Shown: positions 43,134 to 52,790 of the stretch, one piece after another | How the letters are laid out: every line of letters begins with the position of its first letter | How positions within the stretch are numbered: position 1 is the first letter of the stretch | Assembly (NCBI RefSeq): GCF_026652115.1 | Contig: NZ_JAPPSQ010000013.1 | Location: forward strand, 62,001 to 126,000 | Direction of reading: 5' to 3' | DNA length: 64,000 nucleotides | From: Algoriphagus sp. PAP.12 | GTDB taxonomy: Bacteria; Bacteroidota; Bacteroidia; Cytophagales; Cyclobacteriaceae | Notes under the pieces: model-generated | What the model was told of the DNA's origin: nothing | What the model saw: only the letters and a program-made list of their open reading frames with translations | The model's database searches: none | Program-made: the position numbers and the translations under genes

Positions 43134-46100
43134 ATGAAAAAAAAACTACTGAAGCTCATGTGGAAGACTTCAAAACTCTTAATGGCCAGCTATTTAATGG
43201 CTTATTGCATGAGTGGCTTGGCTCTGGCTAATGAAAGTAAAGCCCAGCACATGAATAAGACACAAATAACGCTGAGCAAATCCAATGTAAAACTCATTGA
43301 CTTTTTCAAACAAGTAGAATCACAATCGGAATTTAGATTCCATTTCCGACAGGGAATTTTACCTGACAAAATGGTACAGTTAGAGACTCAAACTGACCTA
43401 GAATCCCTTCTTTATCAAGTAGCTGAACAATCTCATTTATCATTCAAACAAGTGAATGAATCCATCGGTGTAAAAAATTCTGTCAAGAAAAATGAGCCTT
43501 TGGTGGAAGTGAAAATTAAAATTTCCGGAAAAGTAATTGACTCAGAATCCAAAGAACCGATTATCGGTGCCAATATCTACATTCCGGAAGCTGCACAGGG
43601 AACTGTGTCTGACCTGGATGGCAACTGGACATTGGAAATCGAGGAAAACCTCATGGGTAAAGAAGTAAAGATTTCCACTTTGGGTTACCAAGCTTTAACC
43701 CAGATCATCAAGTCAGGTTCAATGGTAATTGAATTGACCCCTATGGAACTTGCCGAAGTAGTGGTCGTAGGATATGGCACCCAAAAGAAAATCAACTTAA
43801 CAGGAGCAGTTAACCAAGTTGGAAGTGAGGTAGTAGAAAACAGACCTTCTCCCAATCTAACAAGAATGCTTCAAGGAGCACTTCCAAACCTGAATATCAA
43901 AATGGTGGATGGTAGCCCGACAAGAACTGCAGCTTTTAATATTCGGGGAGCCACCTCCATTGGAGCAGGTGGAAATGCGTTGGTATTAATCGATGGAGTT
44001 GAAGGTGATCCTAATCTAGTGAACCCGAATGACGTTGAAAGTGTCACCATCCTCAAAGATGCATCCTCTGCCGCAGTTTATGGTTCCCGAGCAGCTTTCG
44101 GGGTAGTTTTGATCACTACCAAATCGGCAAAAGCAGGTAAAAGCAATCTTCATGTCAACATCAATCATTCGGTGAATAAAAGAACGGTTGTACCGGATCT
44201 GGTGACAGACGGATATGAATGGGCTAAAAATTTCGATGAAGCTTTTTTTGCCTGGTATGATTACAAAACCCATCCAATCTCTGTCAACAGTGTCTTCCCT
44301 TTTTCATTAGAATACCTAGATAGACTTAAGCAGCATAGTGAGGACCCTAGCCTTCCAGAAGTAGTTTTTAACCAAGACTTGGGACGCTATGAATACTTTG
44401 GAAGTACAGATTGGTTTAAATACCATCATAAGGACAATATCCCTTCCACTGAAGCTTCAATCAGTGCATCAGGTGGAAATGACAAGGCTAGATATTTTGT
44501 GTCTGGCTTGTATTATCACCAAGATGGTATTTTCAATTATTCTTCAGATAAATTTAATAAATACAACATCCGAGCAAAAGGTGAAATCGACCTAAATAAC
44601 TGGCTTACAGTTGAAAACAATTTTGACTTGAGTACCTATACATATGGCTATCCTCTTTTAGCAAATGGTGATGCCAATATCTGGAGATACCTGGCCGTTC
44701 AAGGTTTCCCAATGGTTTCCATGTACAATCCAGATGGAAGTTATTCCCAAAACGGAGCCTATATCGGAGCTTCATTTTTGGATAATAGCAGTAGATCTGA
44801 CCTGAGTAATTTCTTTGTCAGAAATACCCCAAGTTTTACAGCGAAACCATTCGGAGATCTTTTGACTCTAAAAGGAAATTTTACGATATCAAAAAAATGG
44901 ATCAAAGATGAAAGAGTAAACAACTATGTTTACTATTCAAACACACCTGGGGAATCTCAGCGATTTGGAAACAGTTTGTTAAGAAACTACACCAATGAAA
45001 ACACCTATTGGGCTTCCAACATCACCGCACAATTCGACAAGGATCTTGGATCTGATCACAACTTAAAATTCCTGTTGGGTTATAACATCGAAAGTTCTTT
45101 AACGGAGATTTTGAATACCAGCAGAGATGGTTTGTTGGTTCCAGGCAAACCAGACTACAACTTGTTGGATGGATTAAATTACGGGATTTCTGGAGGTGGA
45201 AATGAATGGAAATATCTGGGTGTTTTCTACCGTCTAAACTATGCTTTCAAAGACAAATATCTTTTGGAGTTAAACGGTCGGTATGACGGATCTTCCAAAT
45301 TCCCTTCCAATGAAAGATTCGGATTCTTCCCTTCTGTCTCTGCTGGTTGGAATATTTCAGAAGAAGGATTCCTAAAAGAAAGTGATTGGTTGGATAATCT
45401 GAAGCTAAGAGCATCCTATGGTACATTAGGCAATGGAAATGTTGCTCCTTACAGATATTTGGAAACCATGTCTGTTGCAAAATCCAGTGTGATTCTTCAA
45501 GGCATTCAAAAAGGATACACCTACTTACCTGGAGTTATTCCTGATGGCCTAACCTGGGAAAGATCCACTACCCTGAACCTTGGATTTGACGCATCTTTCT
45601 ATAGCGGCAGACTGACTACTAGCTTGGACTGGTACACAAGAAATACCACTGACATGTTTACCTATGGTCAGCCTCTTCCAAATGTTTTTGGTGCCACGGT
45701 ACCTTATGGAAACTATGCTGACCTGTCTACTGTAGGTTGGGAATTTACTTTGGGATGGAAAGATGAGGTCTTGGTCGGTGGAAAACCATTCCAATATGGT
45801 TTTACCGGTTCTGTTTGGGATAGTAAGGCTGAAATCACCAAGTTTAACAATCCAACCAAATCTTTAGGGGCAACTTACTATGTAGGCCATCAAATCGGTG
45901 AAATCTGGGGATATGAAACTTTAGGGTTATTTACCTCTGAGGAAGAAATTTCAAATCATGCTGACCAAAGTTTCCTTAGGAATTCTAACGGAAACATCTG
46001 GCTTCCAGGTGACTTAAAGTTTGCTGATCGCAACAATGATGGAAAGGTCAACCAAGGAAGCAATACGGTAGATGATCCAGGAGACAGAATGATCATTGGC

Positions 46101-46649
46101 AACAATGCTCCCCGTTATCAATTTGGATTCACACTCAATGCCAACTGGAACAATTTCGGACTTTCAGCATTCTTCCAAGGAACTGCCAAAAGAGACTGGT
46201 ATTTCGCACCAGAGGCTGATCTATTCTGGGGGCCATATAACAGACCTTATGGATTCCAACCAACCCAAATGATGGAAGATTTTTGGACTGAGGAAAATCC
46301 AGATGCTTATTTCCCTAGATTGAGAGGATATAATGCTTTGGGATCCACAAGATCTTTGGGAGCAGCTCAAACCAGATTCCTACAAGATGCCAGCTACATC
46401 CGCCTAAAAAACATCACCGTAGACTATTCATTACCAAAGAGAATGGCACAACACATTGGTATGGAAGGGACCAAAGTATTTTTTACTGGACAAAATATTT
46501 GGACCCGAACAGGCCTGAGCAAACACACCAACAATTTCGATCCTGAAATTATAGAAAACCCTCTGGGAGATATGACAAATGGGTATGGTCAAGGGGACGC
46601 TTATCCAATGTTGAAATCCTACACTTTCGGGGTAAACCTTACTTTCTAA
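43134..46649 (+). CDS. SusC/RagA-family TonB-linked importer with N-terminal STN signalling domain
   Basis: This is an outer-membrane importer of about 1171 residues starting at the ATG at 43134 (MKKKLLKLMWK); the longer frame opens at a TTG. After a long signal (cut near ANESKAQ) comes the STN domain (about 45-115, KLIDFFKQVESQSEFRF), a carboxypeptidase regulatory-like domain (about 130-210), the SusC signature VVVGYGTQKKINLTGAV, plug and barrel ending in GVNLTF. The STN domain is the part that signals to FecR, so this receptor controls its own expression. The gene is followed 12 bases later by SusD. Confidence 0.95.
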   Translation: MKKKLLKLMWKTSKLLMASYLMAYCMSGLALANESKAQHMNKTQITLSKSNVKLIDFFKQVESQSEFRFHFRQGILPDKMVQLETQTDLESLLYQVAEQSHLSFKQVNESIGVKNSVKKNEPLVEVKIKISGKVIDSESKEPIIGANIYIPEAAQGTVSDLDGNWTLEIEENLMGKEVKISTLGYQALTQIIKSGSMVIELTPMELAEVVVVGYGTQKKINLTGAVNQVGSEVVENRPSPNLTRMLQGALPNLNIKMVDGSPTRTAAFNIRGATSIGAGGNALVLIDGVEGDPNLVNPNDVESVTILKDASSAAVYGSRAAFGVVLITTKSAKAGKSNLHVNINHSVNKRTVVPDLVTDGYEWAKNFDEAFFAWYDYKTHPISVNSVFPFSLEYLDRLKQHSEDPSLPEVVFNQDLGRYEYFGSTDWFKYHHKDNIPSTEASISASGGNDKARYFVSGLYYHQDGIFNYSSDKFNKYNIRAKGEIDLNNWLTVENNFDLSTYTYGYPLLANGDANIWRYLAVQGFPMVSMYNPDGSYSQNGAYIGASFLDNSSRSDLSNFFVRNTPSFTAKPFGDLLTLKGNFTISKKWIKDERVNNYVYYSNTPGESQRFGNSLLRNYTNENTYWASNITAQFDKDLGSDHNLKFLLGYNIESSLTEILNTSRDGLLVPGKPDYNLLDGLNYGISGGGNEWKYLGVFYRLNYAFKDKYLLELNGRYDGSSKFPSNERFGFFPSVSAGWNISEEGFLKESDWLDNLKLRASYGTLGNGNVAPYRYLETMSVAKSSVILQGIQKGYTYLPGVIPDGLTWERSTTLNLGFDASFYSGRLTTSLDWYTRNTTDMFTYGQPLPNVFGATVPYGNYADLSTVGWEFTLGWKDEVLVGGKPFQYGFTGSVWDSKAEITKFNNPTKSLGATYYVGHQIGEIWGYETLGLFTSEEEISNHADQSFLRNSNGNIWLPGDLKFADRNNDGKVNQGSNTVDDPGDRMIIGNNAPRYQFGFTLNANWNNFGLSAFFQGTAKRDWYFAPEADLFWGPYNRPYGFQPTQMMEDFWTEENPDAYFPRLRGYNALGSTRSLGAAQTRFLQDASYIRLKNITVDYSLPKRMAQHIGMEGTKVFFTGQNIWTRTGLSKHTNNFDPEIIENPLGDMTNGYGQGDAYPMLKSYTFGVNLTF

Positions 46650-46661
46650 TCAAGCAAGAAC

Positions 46662-48416
46662 ATGAAAAAGATACTTTATACTTTTGCTGTTGCTTTATTG
46701 GCAGCAACCTTTCTGAGTTCCTGTGAGGACTTTTTGGAAACTGAACCAGTTGACAAACTCGTACCAAACAACTTTTTCCAATCTGAAAAGGACCTGGAAC
46801 TTTATACGAATTCCTTTTATCAACGAATGCTTCCTGGAGGTTTGGAAGTGGTTCAAGGTGATGAATGGGGAGATTACACCTCCAAAAACCAAAGTCCAGC
46901 CTATATCGCCGGATATTACTCGTCTGTAGATGAAGGCGCCTGGAGTTGGTCGGACTTAAGAAATATTAATTATTTCTTGGAGAACTTTGATAACGAAACA
47001 ATCCCTCAAGAGGGAAGAGATCATTATGAAGGAATTGCCCGCTTCTTCCGTGCGTATTTCTATTTTGAAAAAGTAAAGAGATATGGTGATGTTCCTATCT
47101 ACGAAAAGCCATTGGCTACTGATGATGAAGAGCAGCTTTACAAAGGACGGGATTCAAGAGAAGATGTCATTGACTTTATTTTGGCAGATTTAGACTTTGC
47201 TGTTTCATCTATCAGAGATGGAAAAGACAACAGTTCTTCTATGATAACCAAGCAAGTTGCCCAGGCATTTCTATCCAGAGTAGCCTTATTCGAAGGGACA
47301 TACAGAAAGTACCATCAAGAATTGGGATTGAGTTCCACAGCACCGGTTTTACTTCAAAAAGCCGCCTCAGCAGCTCAAGGAGTTATGAAGTCAGGTCAAT
47401 ATTCTCTTTATACAACAGGAACGCCAGAGAGCGATTATAGAACTCTATTCATCAGTGAAAACCCTGTTCAACAGGAAGTTCTTTTGGCTGTGGTGTATAA
47501 CAATGCCCTCAAAAGATGGCATAACATCACATGGAAGTTCAATAGTGCTACGTATGGAAATCGTTGGGGATTGAATAAACAATTCGTCAATACTTATCTT
47601 CAATTGGACGGAAGCAGATTTACTGAAAGGTCTGGCTTTGACACCATTCAATTTGTGAGAGAAATGGACAACAGAGACCATCGATTAGCCCAAACAGTTC
47701 GCTCCTTGGGATATACCAGAAGTGACGGAAGTGCTGCACCTCCCAATTTTGGATATACTTATACTGGATATCACCTGTTAAAACACAGCTTGGATGACAA
47801 AAGATTAGATGGTATTTCAGAAGCTTATAATTCTATTCCTTTGATACGCTATGCAGAAGTCTTATTGAATTATGCTGAAGCTAAAGCAGAATTAGGTGAG
47901 TTTGACGAGTCAGTTTGGAATCAGACTATTGCTCCACTTCGTCAAAGAGCAGGTGTCAACACTAACATGCCCTTGGAAGCAGATTCCTATTTAACTGAAA
48001 CCTATTTCCCTGGGATCACCGACACCTACTTATTGGAAGTTAGAAGAGAGCGAGGGATCGAACTCTGTTATGAAGGGTTTAGATACGATGACCTTTTAAG
48101 ATGGAAAAAAGGAGAACTCGTAGAAATGCCATGGAAAGGAATTTATGTTCCCGGACTAAATGTGCCCATGGATCTGGACGGAAACGGAACTTTGGATGTG
48201 GCGTTTGTGGAAACTGTTCCCAATGAAAAAGTAAGTGGTGTCATCTATTTTGTGGTAGATGGGACCAACTCTATTCTTTCTGAAGGCACTTCAGGCCATA
48301 TCATCTGGAGAGCTAACGAATCACGAGACTTTTCAGATAAAAAATACCTCCACCCGATTTCAAATACCGATTTGGTACTCAATCCAAATCTGGGTCAAAA
48401 CCCAGGTTGGGAATAA
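46662..48416 (+). CDS. SusD/RagB-family nutrient-binding lipoprotein
   Basis: This 584-residue surface lipoprotein has lipobox FLSSC (Cys21) followed by EDFLETEPVDKLVPNNFF, typical of the RagB/SusD branch. Helical repeat regions and the C-terminal RRERGIELCYEGFRYDDLLRWKKG segment are family hallmarks. It partners the STN-SusC protein. Phosphodiesterase genes lie 10 bases and further downstream, which points to a phosphodiester ligand. Confidence 0.94.
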   Translation: MKKILYTFAVALLAATFLSSCEDFLETEPVDKLVPNNFFQSEKDLELYTNSFYQRMLPGGLEVVQGDEWGDYTSKNQSPAYIAGYYSSVDEGAWSWSDLRNINYFLENFDNETIPQEGRDHYEGIARFFRAYFYFEKVKRYGDVPIYEKPLATDDEEQLYKGRDSREDVIDFILADLDFAVSSIRDGKDNSSSMITKQVAQAFLSRVALFEGTYRKYHQELGLSSTAPVLLQKAASAAQGVMKSGQYSLYTTGTPESDYRTLFISENPVQQEVLLAVVYNNALKRWHNITWKFNSATYGNRWGLNKQFVNTYLQLDGSRFTERSGFDTIQFVREMDNRDHRLAQTVRSLGYTRSDGSAAPPNFGYTYTGYHLLKHSLDDKRLDGISEAYNSIPLIRYAEVLLNYAEAKAELGEFDESVWNQTIAPLRQRAGVNTNMPLEADSYLTETYFPGITDTYLLEVRRERGIELCYEGFRYDDLLRWKKGELVEMPWKGIYVPGLNVPMDLDGNGTLDVAFVETVPNEKVSGVIYFVVDGTNSILSEGTSGHIIWRANESRDFSDKKYLHPISNTDLVLNPNLGQNPGWE

Positions 48417-48426
48417 TAATCAATAA

Positions 48427-49593
48427 ATGAAGCTTAAAAAAACAATGTTGGCTGTGGTGCTTTTTTGCACCACAGTCCAGCTTTCTTTTGCCCAAAAGAA
48501 AAAAATAGAAATACCTAATATCGAAGGATATTATACGCTAAAAGCTGATTTCCATATGCACACGGTTTTTTCCGATGGACATGTATGGCCCACCTTTCGG
48601 GTAAATGAAGCTATCCGTGACGGCTTGGATGCGATCGCAATCACCGAGCATATGGACTACGAAGGGTTCCCAGATGAAATTGCGCGAGATTATAACAAAA
48701 GTTATGAAATCGCCTCAAAAGCTGCTCAAATCAAAGGACTGATTGTCATTCGTGGGGTAGAAATCTCCCCTCGTGTCCCGCCCTATCATCATAATGCGAT
48801 CTTTTTAAAAGATGCCAATAGTTTTCCATTTGATTATATGGAAAACACACATCAAAAATTCATCATGAAAAAAGATCTCACACACGAACAATTGATGGCG
48901 CCATTCCTAGAGGCTCTGAATCAAGATGCATTTGTTAGCTATAATCATCCGAGTTTCGGTTGGTGGGATAAAAAAGACACAGTCCTTTTTACCTCCTTTC
49001 ATGAAGAATTATTAGAAAAAGGTATCCTTAAAGGAGTAGAAGTAGTAAATTCTGGCCGCTACAACATCATCGCCCATAGAATGGCTATGGAATACAATTT
49101 GACTATGCTTTGTAATACCGACGAGCATTATGATATGTACCCCAGATATGTAGAAAGCCACCGCCCTATGACTTTGGTATTTGCTAAAGAAAAGAGCCAG
49201 CAGGGTATAAAAGAGGGATTATTAGCCAGAAGAACTGCTCTATACTTTGATGACTTGATTGTAGCCAGGGAACCAGAAGCCAGAGGTCTTTTCAATGCTA
49301 TTACAAAAATTACCGCTCAAAAAAAGAACTCCAAAGATGAGCAACAAATAGCTGTTTTGATAGAAAATAAAAGCGATATTCCATTACAATTGAAAATCAA
49401 AGGTCCATACGATTGGGAAAATTTACCTCTGGGAAATTTAGAATTGGGAGCTCAACAGCAACTAGAAATCTTTCTAAAGGCTGTTTGGAAATATCCTGAA
49501 ACAATAAATTTAGAAATTGAGGTACAGAATTTCTTGGTGGATCCGGACCATGCTTTTCGAACCTCTGTCCCTGTTTTTATTGATGAACTTTAA
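48427..49593 (+). CDS. PHP-domain phosphodiesterase (Sb-PDE-like)
   Basis: This is an exported 388-residue protein with a signal (cut near LSFAQ) and a PHP metal-hydrolase domain (about 35-265). The metal ligands are in DFHMHTVFSDGH, ITEHMDYEG, RGVEISPR, PYHHNAIF, NHPSFGWWD and CNTDEHYD. It matches what is annotated as the Sb-PDE family, named after a Sphingobium enzyme that hydrolyses organophosphate diesters. The last 100 residues form a beta-sandwich. It begins 10 bases after SusD. It would open phosphodiesters at the surface or in the periplasm. Confidence 0.88.
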   Translation: MKLKKTMLAVVLFCTTVQLSFAQKKKIEIPNIEGYYTLKADFHMHTVFSDGHVWPTFRVNEAIRDGLDAIAITEHMDYEGFPDEIARDYNKSYEIASKAAQIKGLIVIRGVEISPRVPPYHHNAIFLKDANSFPFDYMENTHQKFIMKKDLTHEQLMAPFLEALNQDAFVSYNHPSFGWWDKKDTVLFTSFHEELLEKGILKGVEVVNSGRYNIIAHRMAMEYNLTMLCNTDEHYDMYPRYVESHRPMTLVFAKEKSQQGIKEGLLARRTALYFDDLIVAREPEARGLFNAITKITAQKKNSKDEQQIAVLIENKSDIPLQLKIKGPYDWENLPLGNLELGAQQQLEIFLKAVWKYPETINLEIEVQNFLVDPDHAFRTSVPVFIDEL

Positions 49594-49606
49594 TAATGAT
49601 TTTTTC

Positions 49607-50365
49607 ATGCGAAAACTTCTATGGATTTTAGCCCTATTGGTCCCTGGAATTGGAGGAGCCCAAACCCTCAAGGTGATGAGTTACAACATCCATCATGGTG
49701 CTACCAAAGAGGAAAAGTTAACCATCCGGGAAATGGGTGATTTTATTTTGAAAAGCCAATCGGATCTTGTCGGGTTGCAGGAAGTTGATAGTGTTTGCAA
49801 TCGTTCCGGGAGGCAAAATCAAATGAAAATTTTGGCTCAAATCACAAAAATGAATCCACAATTCGCTCGTCACTTTGCCTATGACGGAGGCGCTTATGGA
49901 TTGGGTATTCTCTCGAAATATCCAATGGAGGAAGTCAAAAATGATAGAATTCTCAGTATTCGATCCAATGGTGATACGAGTACCTTGGCTTTCCTTTCAG
50001 CTAAAATCCAATTAGCAACGGGGAAAACCGTTCGATTCGCCACTGCCCATCTGGCTTTGGATCATGCCACAAGGATGACCCAGATTTCCCAGATTTTGGA
50101 ATATCTTGAAGGAGATTACCCAGTCATTTTAACAGGAGATTTCAACACATTACCAGATAGTCCTGAAATTGAATTACTCAACAAACGCTTCCAACTTACC
50201 CAAGAAGAAGATGATCTTACATTCCCAGAAAAAAACCCAACCAAAAAAATCGATTACATTCTGGTGGACAGGGAACTTTCTCAAAAAACTTTCAAGAAAC
50301 AGGTTTTTATAGGCAATCATTTGTCCGATCACCTTCCTATCCAATCAGAAATTATCATTCATTAA
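49607..50365 (+). CDS. Exported endonuclease/exonuclease/phosphatase (EEP) family enzyme
   Basis: This is an exported EEP-fold hydrolase of about 252 residues. The start at 49607 (MRKLLWILALL) gives a good signal peptide; an ATG at 49583 inside the previous gene's end is possible. Motifs in order: SYNIHHG, GLQEVD, GLGILSKYP, TAHLALDH, TGDFNT, KIDYILVD and SDHLPI, all metal and phosphate contacts. The family includes sphingomyelinases, inositol phosphatases and nucleases; the lack of long DNA-binding loops and the export signal fit a small phosphodiester. Confidence 0.88.
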   Translation: MRKLLWILALLVPGIGGAQTLKVMSYNIHHGATKEEKLTIREMGDFILKSQSDLVGLQEVDSVCNRSGRQNQMKILAQITKMNPQFARHFAYDGGAYGLGILSKYPMEEVKNDRILSIRSNGDTSTLAFLSAKIQLATGKTVRFATAHLALDHATRMTQISQILEYLEGDYPVILTGDFNTLPDSPEIELLNKRFQLTQEEDDLTFPEKNPTKKIDYILVDRELSQKTFKKQVFIGNHLSDHLPIQSEIIIH

Positions 50366-50387
50366 AACCCAATTAGTATTCCAATCA

Positions 50388-51194
50388 ATGAATCTTTTCT
50401 CCTCATTTTATTTGCCACTTTTAATCAGTGTCGGGCTTTCTTTTTGCCAAAAAGTTCCAATCCCAGAAAAAGTCTATCAGTTAACCGTCCTATCTTACAA
50501 TATTCATCATTCAAATCCACCGAGCCTTCCTGATTCTATTGATTTGAAAGCAATTGCAAAAGTGATCATCGAAAGTGAAGCTGAGATCGTGGGATTGCAA
50601 GAAGTGGATGTTTTTACCAAGCGATCTGGATCTTCCATTCATATGGCCAAAGAACTAGCGGAGTTGGCAGGATTTGACTATTACTATTTTTCTAAAGGAA
50701 TTGATTTTCAAGGTGGAGAATATGGAACTGCCATCATTTCAAAATACCCTATGAGCCATACAGAGACCATTCCGCTTCCAGGCAAAGAAGGAACCGAGCC
50801 AAGAACCCTTTCTTTGGCCACCATCAAAATTGGAAAAGGAAAATCCCTCCTATTTGCCAACACCCACATGGATTTCAGCTCTGATTCTCTTGCATTGGCC
50901 CAGGCAAAAGCCATCACTGAAACTTTACAAAGCAGTGAACTCCCCCTCATTTTGATGGGAGATATGAATTCGACCCCTGAGAGTCCGGCAATTCAGCTTT
51001 TTGAAACATTTCTAGAGCAAAGCTGCCCTGACTTCTGCCCACCAACAATCCCAGTTATCAATCCCAAAAAAACGATTGATTTTATCCTTTATAAAAAAGG
51101 AATGGGTATGAATGTGGTTTCCCATGAAGTAATTCCTGAAACCTATGCTTCAGACCATCTTCCTGTGAAGGCCGTTTTTGAAATCCAATATTGA
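50388..51194 (+). CDS. EEP-family phosphodiesterase lipoprotein
   Basis: This is a 268-residue paralogue of the preceding gene with a lipoprotein-type signal (VGLSFC, Cys20) so it is probably surface- or membrane-bound. EEP motifs are intact: SYNIHH, GLQEVDVF, GTAIISKYP, NTHMDFSSD, MGDMNSTP, TIDFILY and SDHLPVK. Two tandem EEP genes with different anchoring suggest sequential or localised cleavage of the same substrate. It overlaps slightly with an alternative early start of the next gene. Confidence 0.87.
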   Translation: MNLFSSFYLPLLISVGLSFCQKVPIPEKVYQLTVLSYNIHHSNPPSLPDSIDLKAIAKVIIESEAEIVGLQEVDVFTKRSGSSIHMAKELAELAGFDYYYFSKGIDFQGGEYGTAIISKYPMSHTETIPLPGKEGTEPRTLSLATIKIGKGKSLLFANTHMDFSSDSLALAQAKAITETLQSSELPLILMGDMNSTPESPAIQLFETFLEQSCPDFCPPTIPVINPKKTIDFILYKKGMGMNVVSHEVIPETYASDHLPVKAVFEIQY

Positions 51195-51204
51195 TCCACT
51201 CACT

Positions 51205-52077
51205 ATGATCCGTTTTGCATCGCTCTTTTTTGTTTGGGTCCTGTTGAGCTTTGGAAGTTTAAAAGCTCAAAAATCCCAATTTCTCGTATGTGGAGATACC
51301 AAGCTTTTGTTGGTGGATTATCAAAAATCCACTGAGGAAAAAGCCGCAATAATTTGGGAATGGGATTCGAGAAATGCATCTGAATTATCGGATGAACAAA
51401 AGAATCGATTTCGATCATTGGATGATTGCAAAGCAGTCAATAAAGGAAAACAGATCCTAGTTTCATCCTCTTCCAATGCGATAGCACTTTTGGAAAGTAA
51501 AACTCAAAAGGTCCAATTTGTGGCTTCAGTGCCCAATGCTCATTCCATTGAACTCCTTCCCCACAATCGTATAGTAGCTGCAGCATCAACTAACGATAAG
51601 GGAAATAAAATCATGCTTTTTGATTTGGACAATCCAGACCAAGTATTGTTCGAAGACAGTCTCTATTCCGCCCACGGAGTGGTTTGGGTAAAAGAACAAA
51701 AGCTTTTGTATGCCTTGGGGTATGATGTTTTGAGAGCTTATTCTTTTCCCAATCCAAATGAATTGAAACTTGAGAAATCTTGGGAGATCCCTGGAGAAGG
51801 AGGACATGATCTGTTCCTTTCAAATGACAGAAAGAAGCTTTTTATGACTGAACATCATGAAGCTTGGGTTTTTGACCTAGAAACGAATGAGTTTCAAAAG
51901 ATTCCGGGCTTTCCTCAAGCTGAAAATATTAAATCTGTCAGTGAAAATAGTGCTGGGCAAATCATTTACACCGTTCCTGAGGAAAGCTGGTGGACTTTTC
52001 ATGTGAGCTTTCACAATCCCGAGAAAAAAATCCCCTTTCCTGACATGAAGGTCTACAAAGCCAGGTGGTATTACTAA
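51205..52077 (+). CDS. DUF6528 family beta-propeller protein
   Basis: This is an exported protein of about 290 residues beginning at the ATG at 51205 (MIRFASLFF; an earlier in-frame ATG at 51178 overlaps the EEP gene). After the signal (cut near LKAQ) the sequence has the strand pattern of a propeller, with repeats such as FLVCGDTKLLLVDY, ILVSSSSNAIALLE and MLFDLDNPD. DUF6528 proteins are often last in SusCD loci; their role is unknown. The gene ends at a strong hairpin. Confidence 0.8.
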   Translation: MIRFASLFFVWVLLSFGSLKAQKSQFLVCGDTKLLLVDYQKSTEEKAAIIWEWDSRNASELSDEQKNRFRSLDDCKAVNKGKQILVSSSSNAIALLESKTQKVQFVASVPNAHSIELLPHNRIVAAASTNDKGNKIMLFDLDNPDQVLFEDSLYSAHGVVWVKEQKLLYALGYDVLRAYSFPNPNELKLEKSWEIPGEGGHDLFLSNDRKKLFMTEHHEAWVFDLETNEFQKIPGFPQAENIKSVSENSAGQIIYTVPEESWWTFHVSFHNPEKKIPFPDMKVYKARWYY

Positions 52078-52081
52078 AAAG

Positions 52082-52114
52082 AAACAGCCTTTGATCAAAA
52101 ATCAAAGGCTGTTT
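52082..52114. terminator. Bidirectional terminator between DUF6528 and the unknown three-gene operon
   Basis: AAACAGCCTTTGAT (52082-52095) and ATCAAAGGCTGTTT (52101-52114) form a perfect 14-bp stem with a CAAAA loop. It lies between converging genes. The T-tracts are short (TTTAATT on plus, TTTCTTTTT on minus), best suited to the minus-strand operon but usable by both. Confidence 0.7.
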
Positions 52115-52151
52115 AATTATGATAGACCTTAATTAATTCACTACTATAACC

Positions 52152-52778
52152 TTAAGTAAGACTAATTATTTGGTTGTCTCCTGAAGTTGGTTCTGGATTA
52201 CTATTGATATCCTCAATGGCTATTTCAATAATTTGAGAGGATAACTGTGTGATCTTTCCTCCAACCCGAATTAAAACTACAATGGGATAAAAAGGAAGAG
52301 TTCTCAAAGGAGGTAAGGCAAAAATCCCTGGGGCCAAATAAATTGCCCTCCCAATATTGGTCATATTCAAAAAATACTTTGGTGCACAAATCATAGCTGT
52401 AATTACTGCGGCACCACCTAACAAATAACCAATAGGCTTCCCAAAACTGATCACCTTATTAATAAGTGAAGGAGCGCCCTTATTTACAGTACTATAAATA
52501 AAAAACAATTCACCTGCTAGGACCACAGTTAATAATGGATAGATGATCCACTTAAATTTCAAGTCCAATTTCACATCTCTTGCATAAACCACCCCAAAAG
52601 AGGTGATCATAGATAATATCCCTAATACAAATAGGCCATTGCTGACTTTTTGTACTAAGCTACCCTCATCTCCAGCAGCCTCCAAAATTTGTTCAGCTGG
52701 AAAAATCAAAACTTCTAATCCAGCCAATGCAGCGTCAAAATATTGCAAAGCTTTTTCTATTGTTTTATCGACAGACAT
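52152..52778 (-). CDS. Four-helix membrane protein of unknown function
   Basis: I do not recognise this 208-residue protein. It has no signal peptide; a helical N-terminus (about 1-40) is followed by about four membrane segments (near 46-66, 78-97, 113-133 and 146-170) and a polar tail. It is the last gene of a minus-strand trio, 12 bases after the large propeller/helix protein. Its likely job is a membrane partner of those proteins; this is inference from position only. Confidence 0.6.
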   Translation of the reverse strand: MSVDKTIEKALQYFDAALAGLEVLIFPAEQILEAAGDEGSLVQKVSNGLFVLGILSMITSFGVVYARDVKLDLKFKWIIYPLLTVVLAGELFFIYSTVNKGAPSLINKVISFGKPIGYLLGGAAVITAMICAPKYFLNMTNIGRAIYLAPGIFALPPLRTLPFYPIVVLIRVGGKITQLSSQIIEIAIEDINSNPEPTSGDNQIISLT

Positions 52779-52790
52779 TTTAATTATTAT

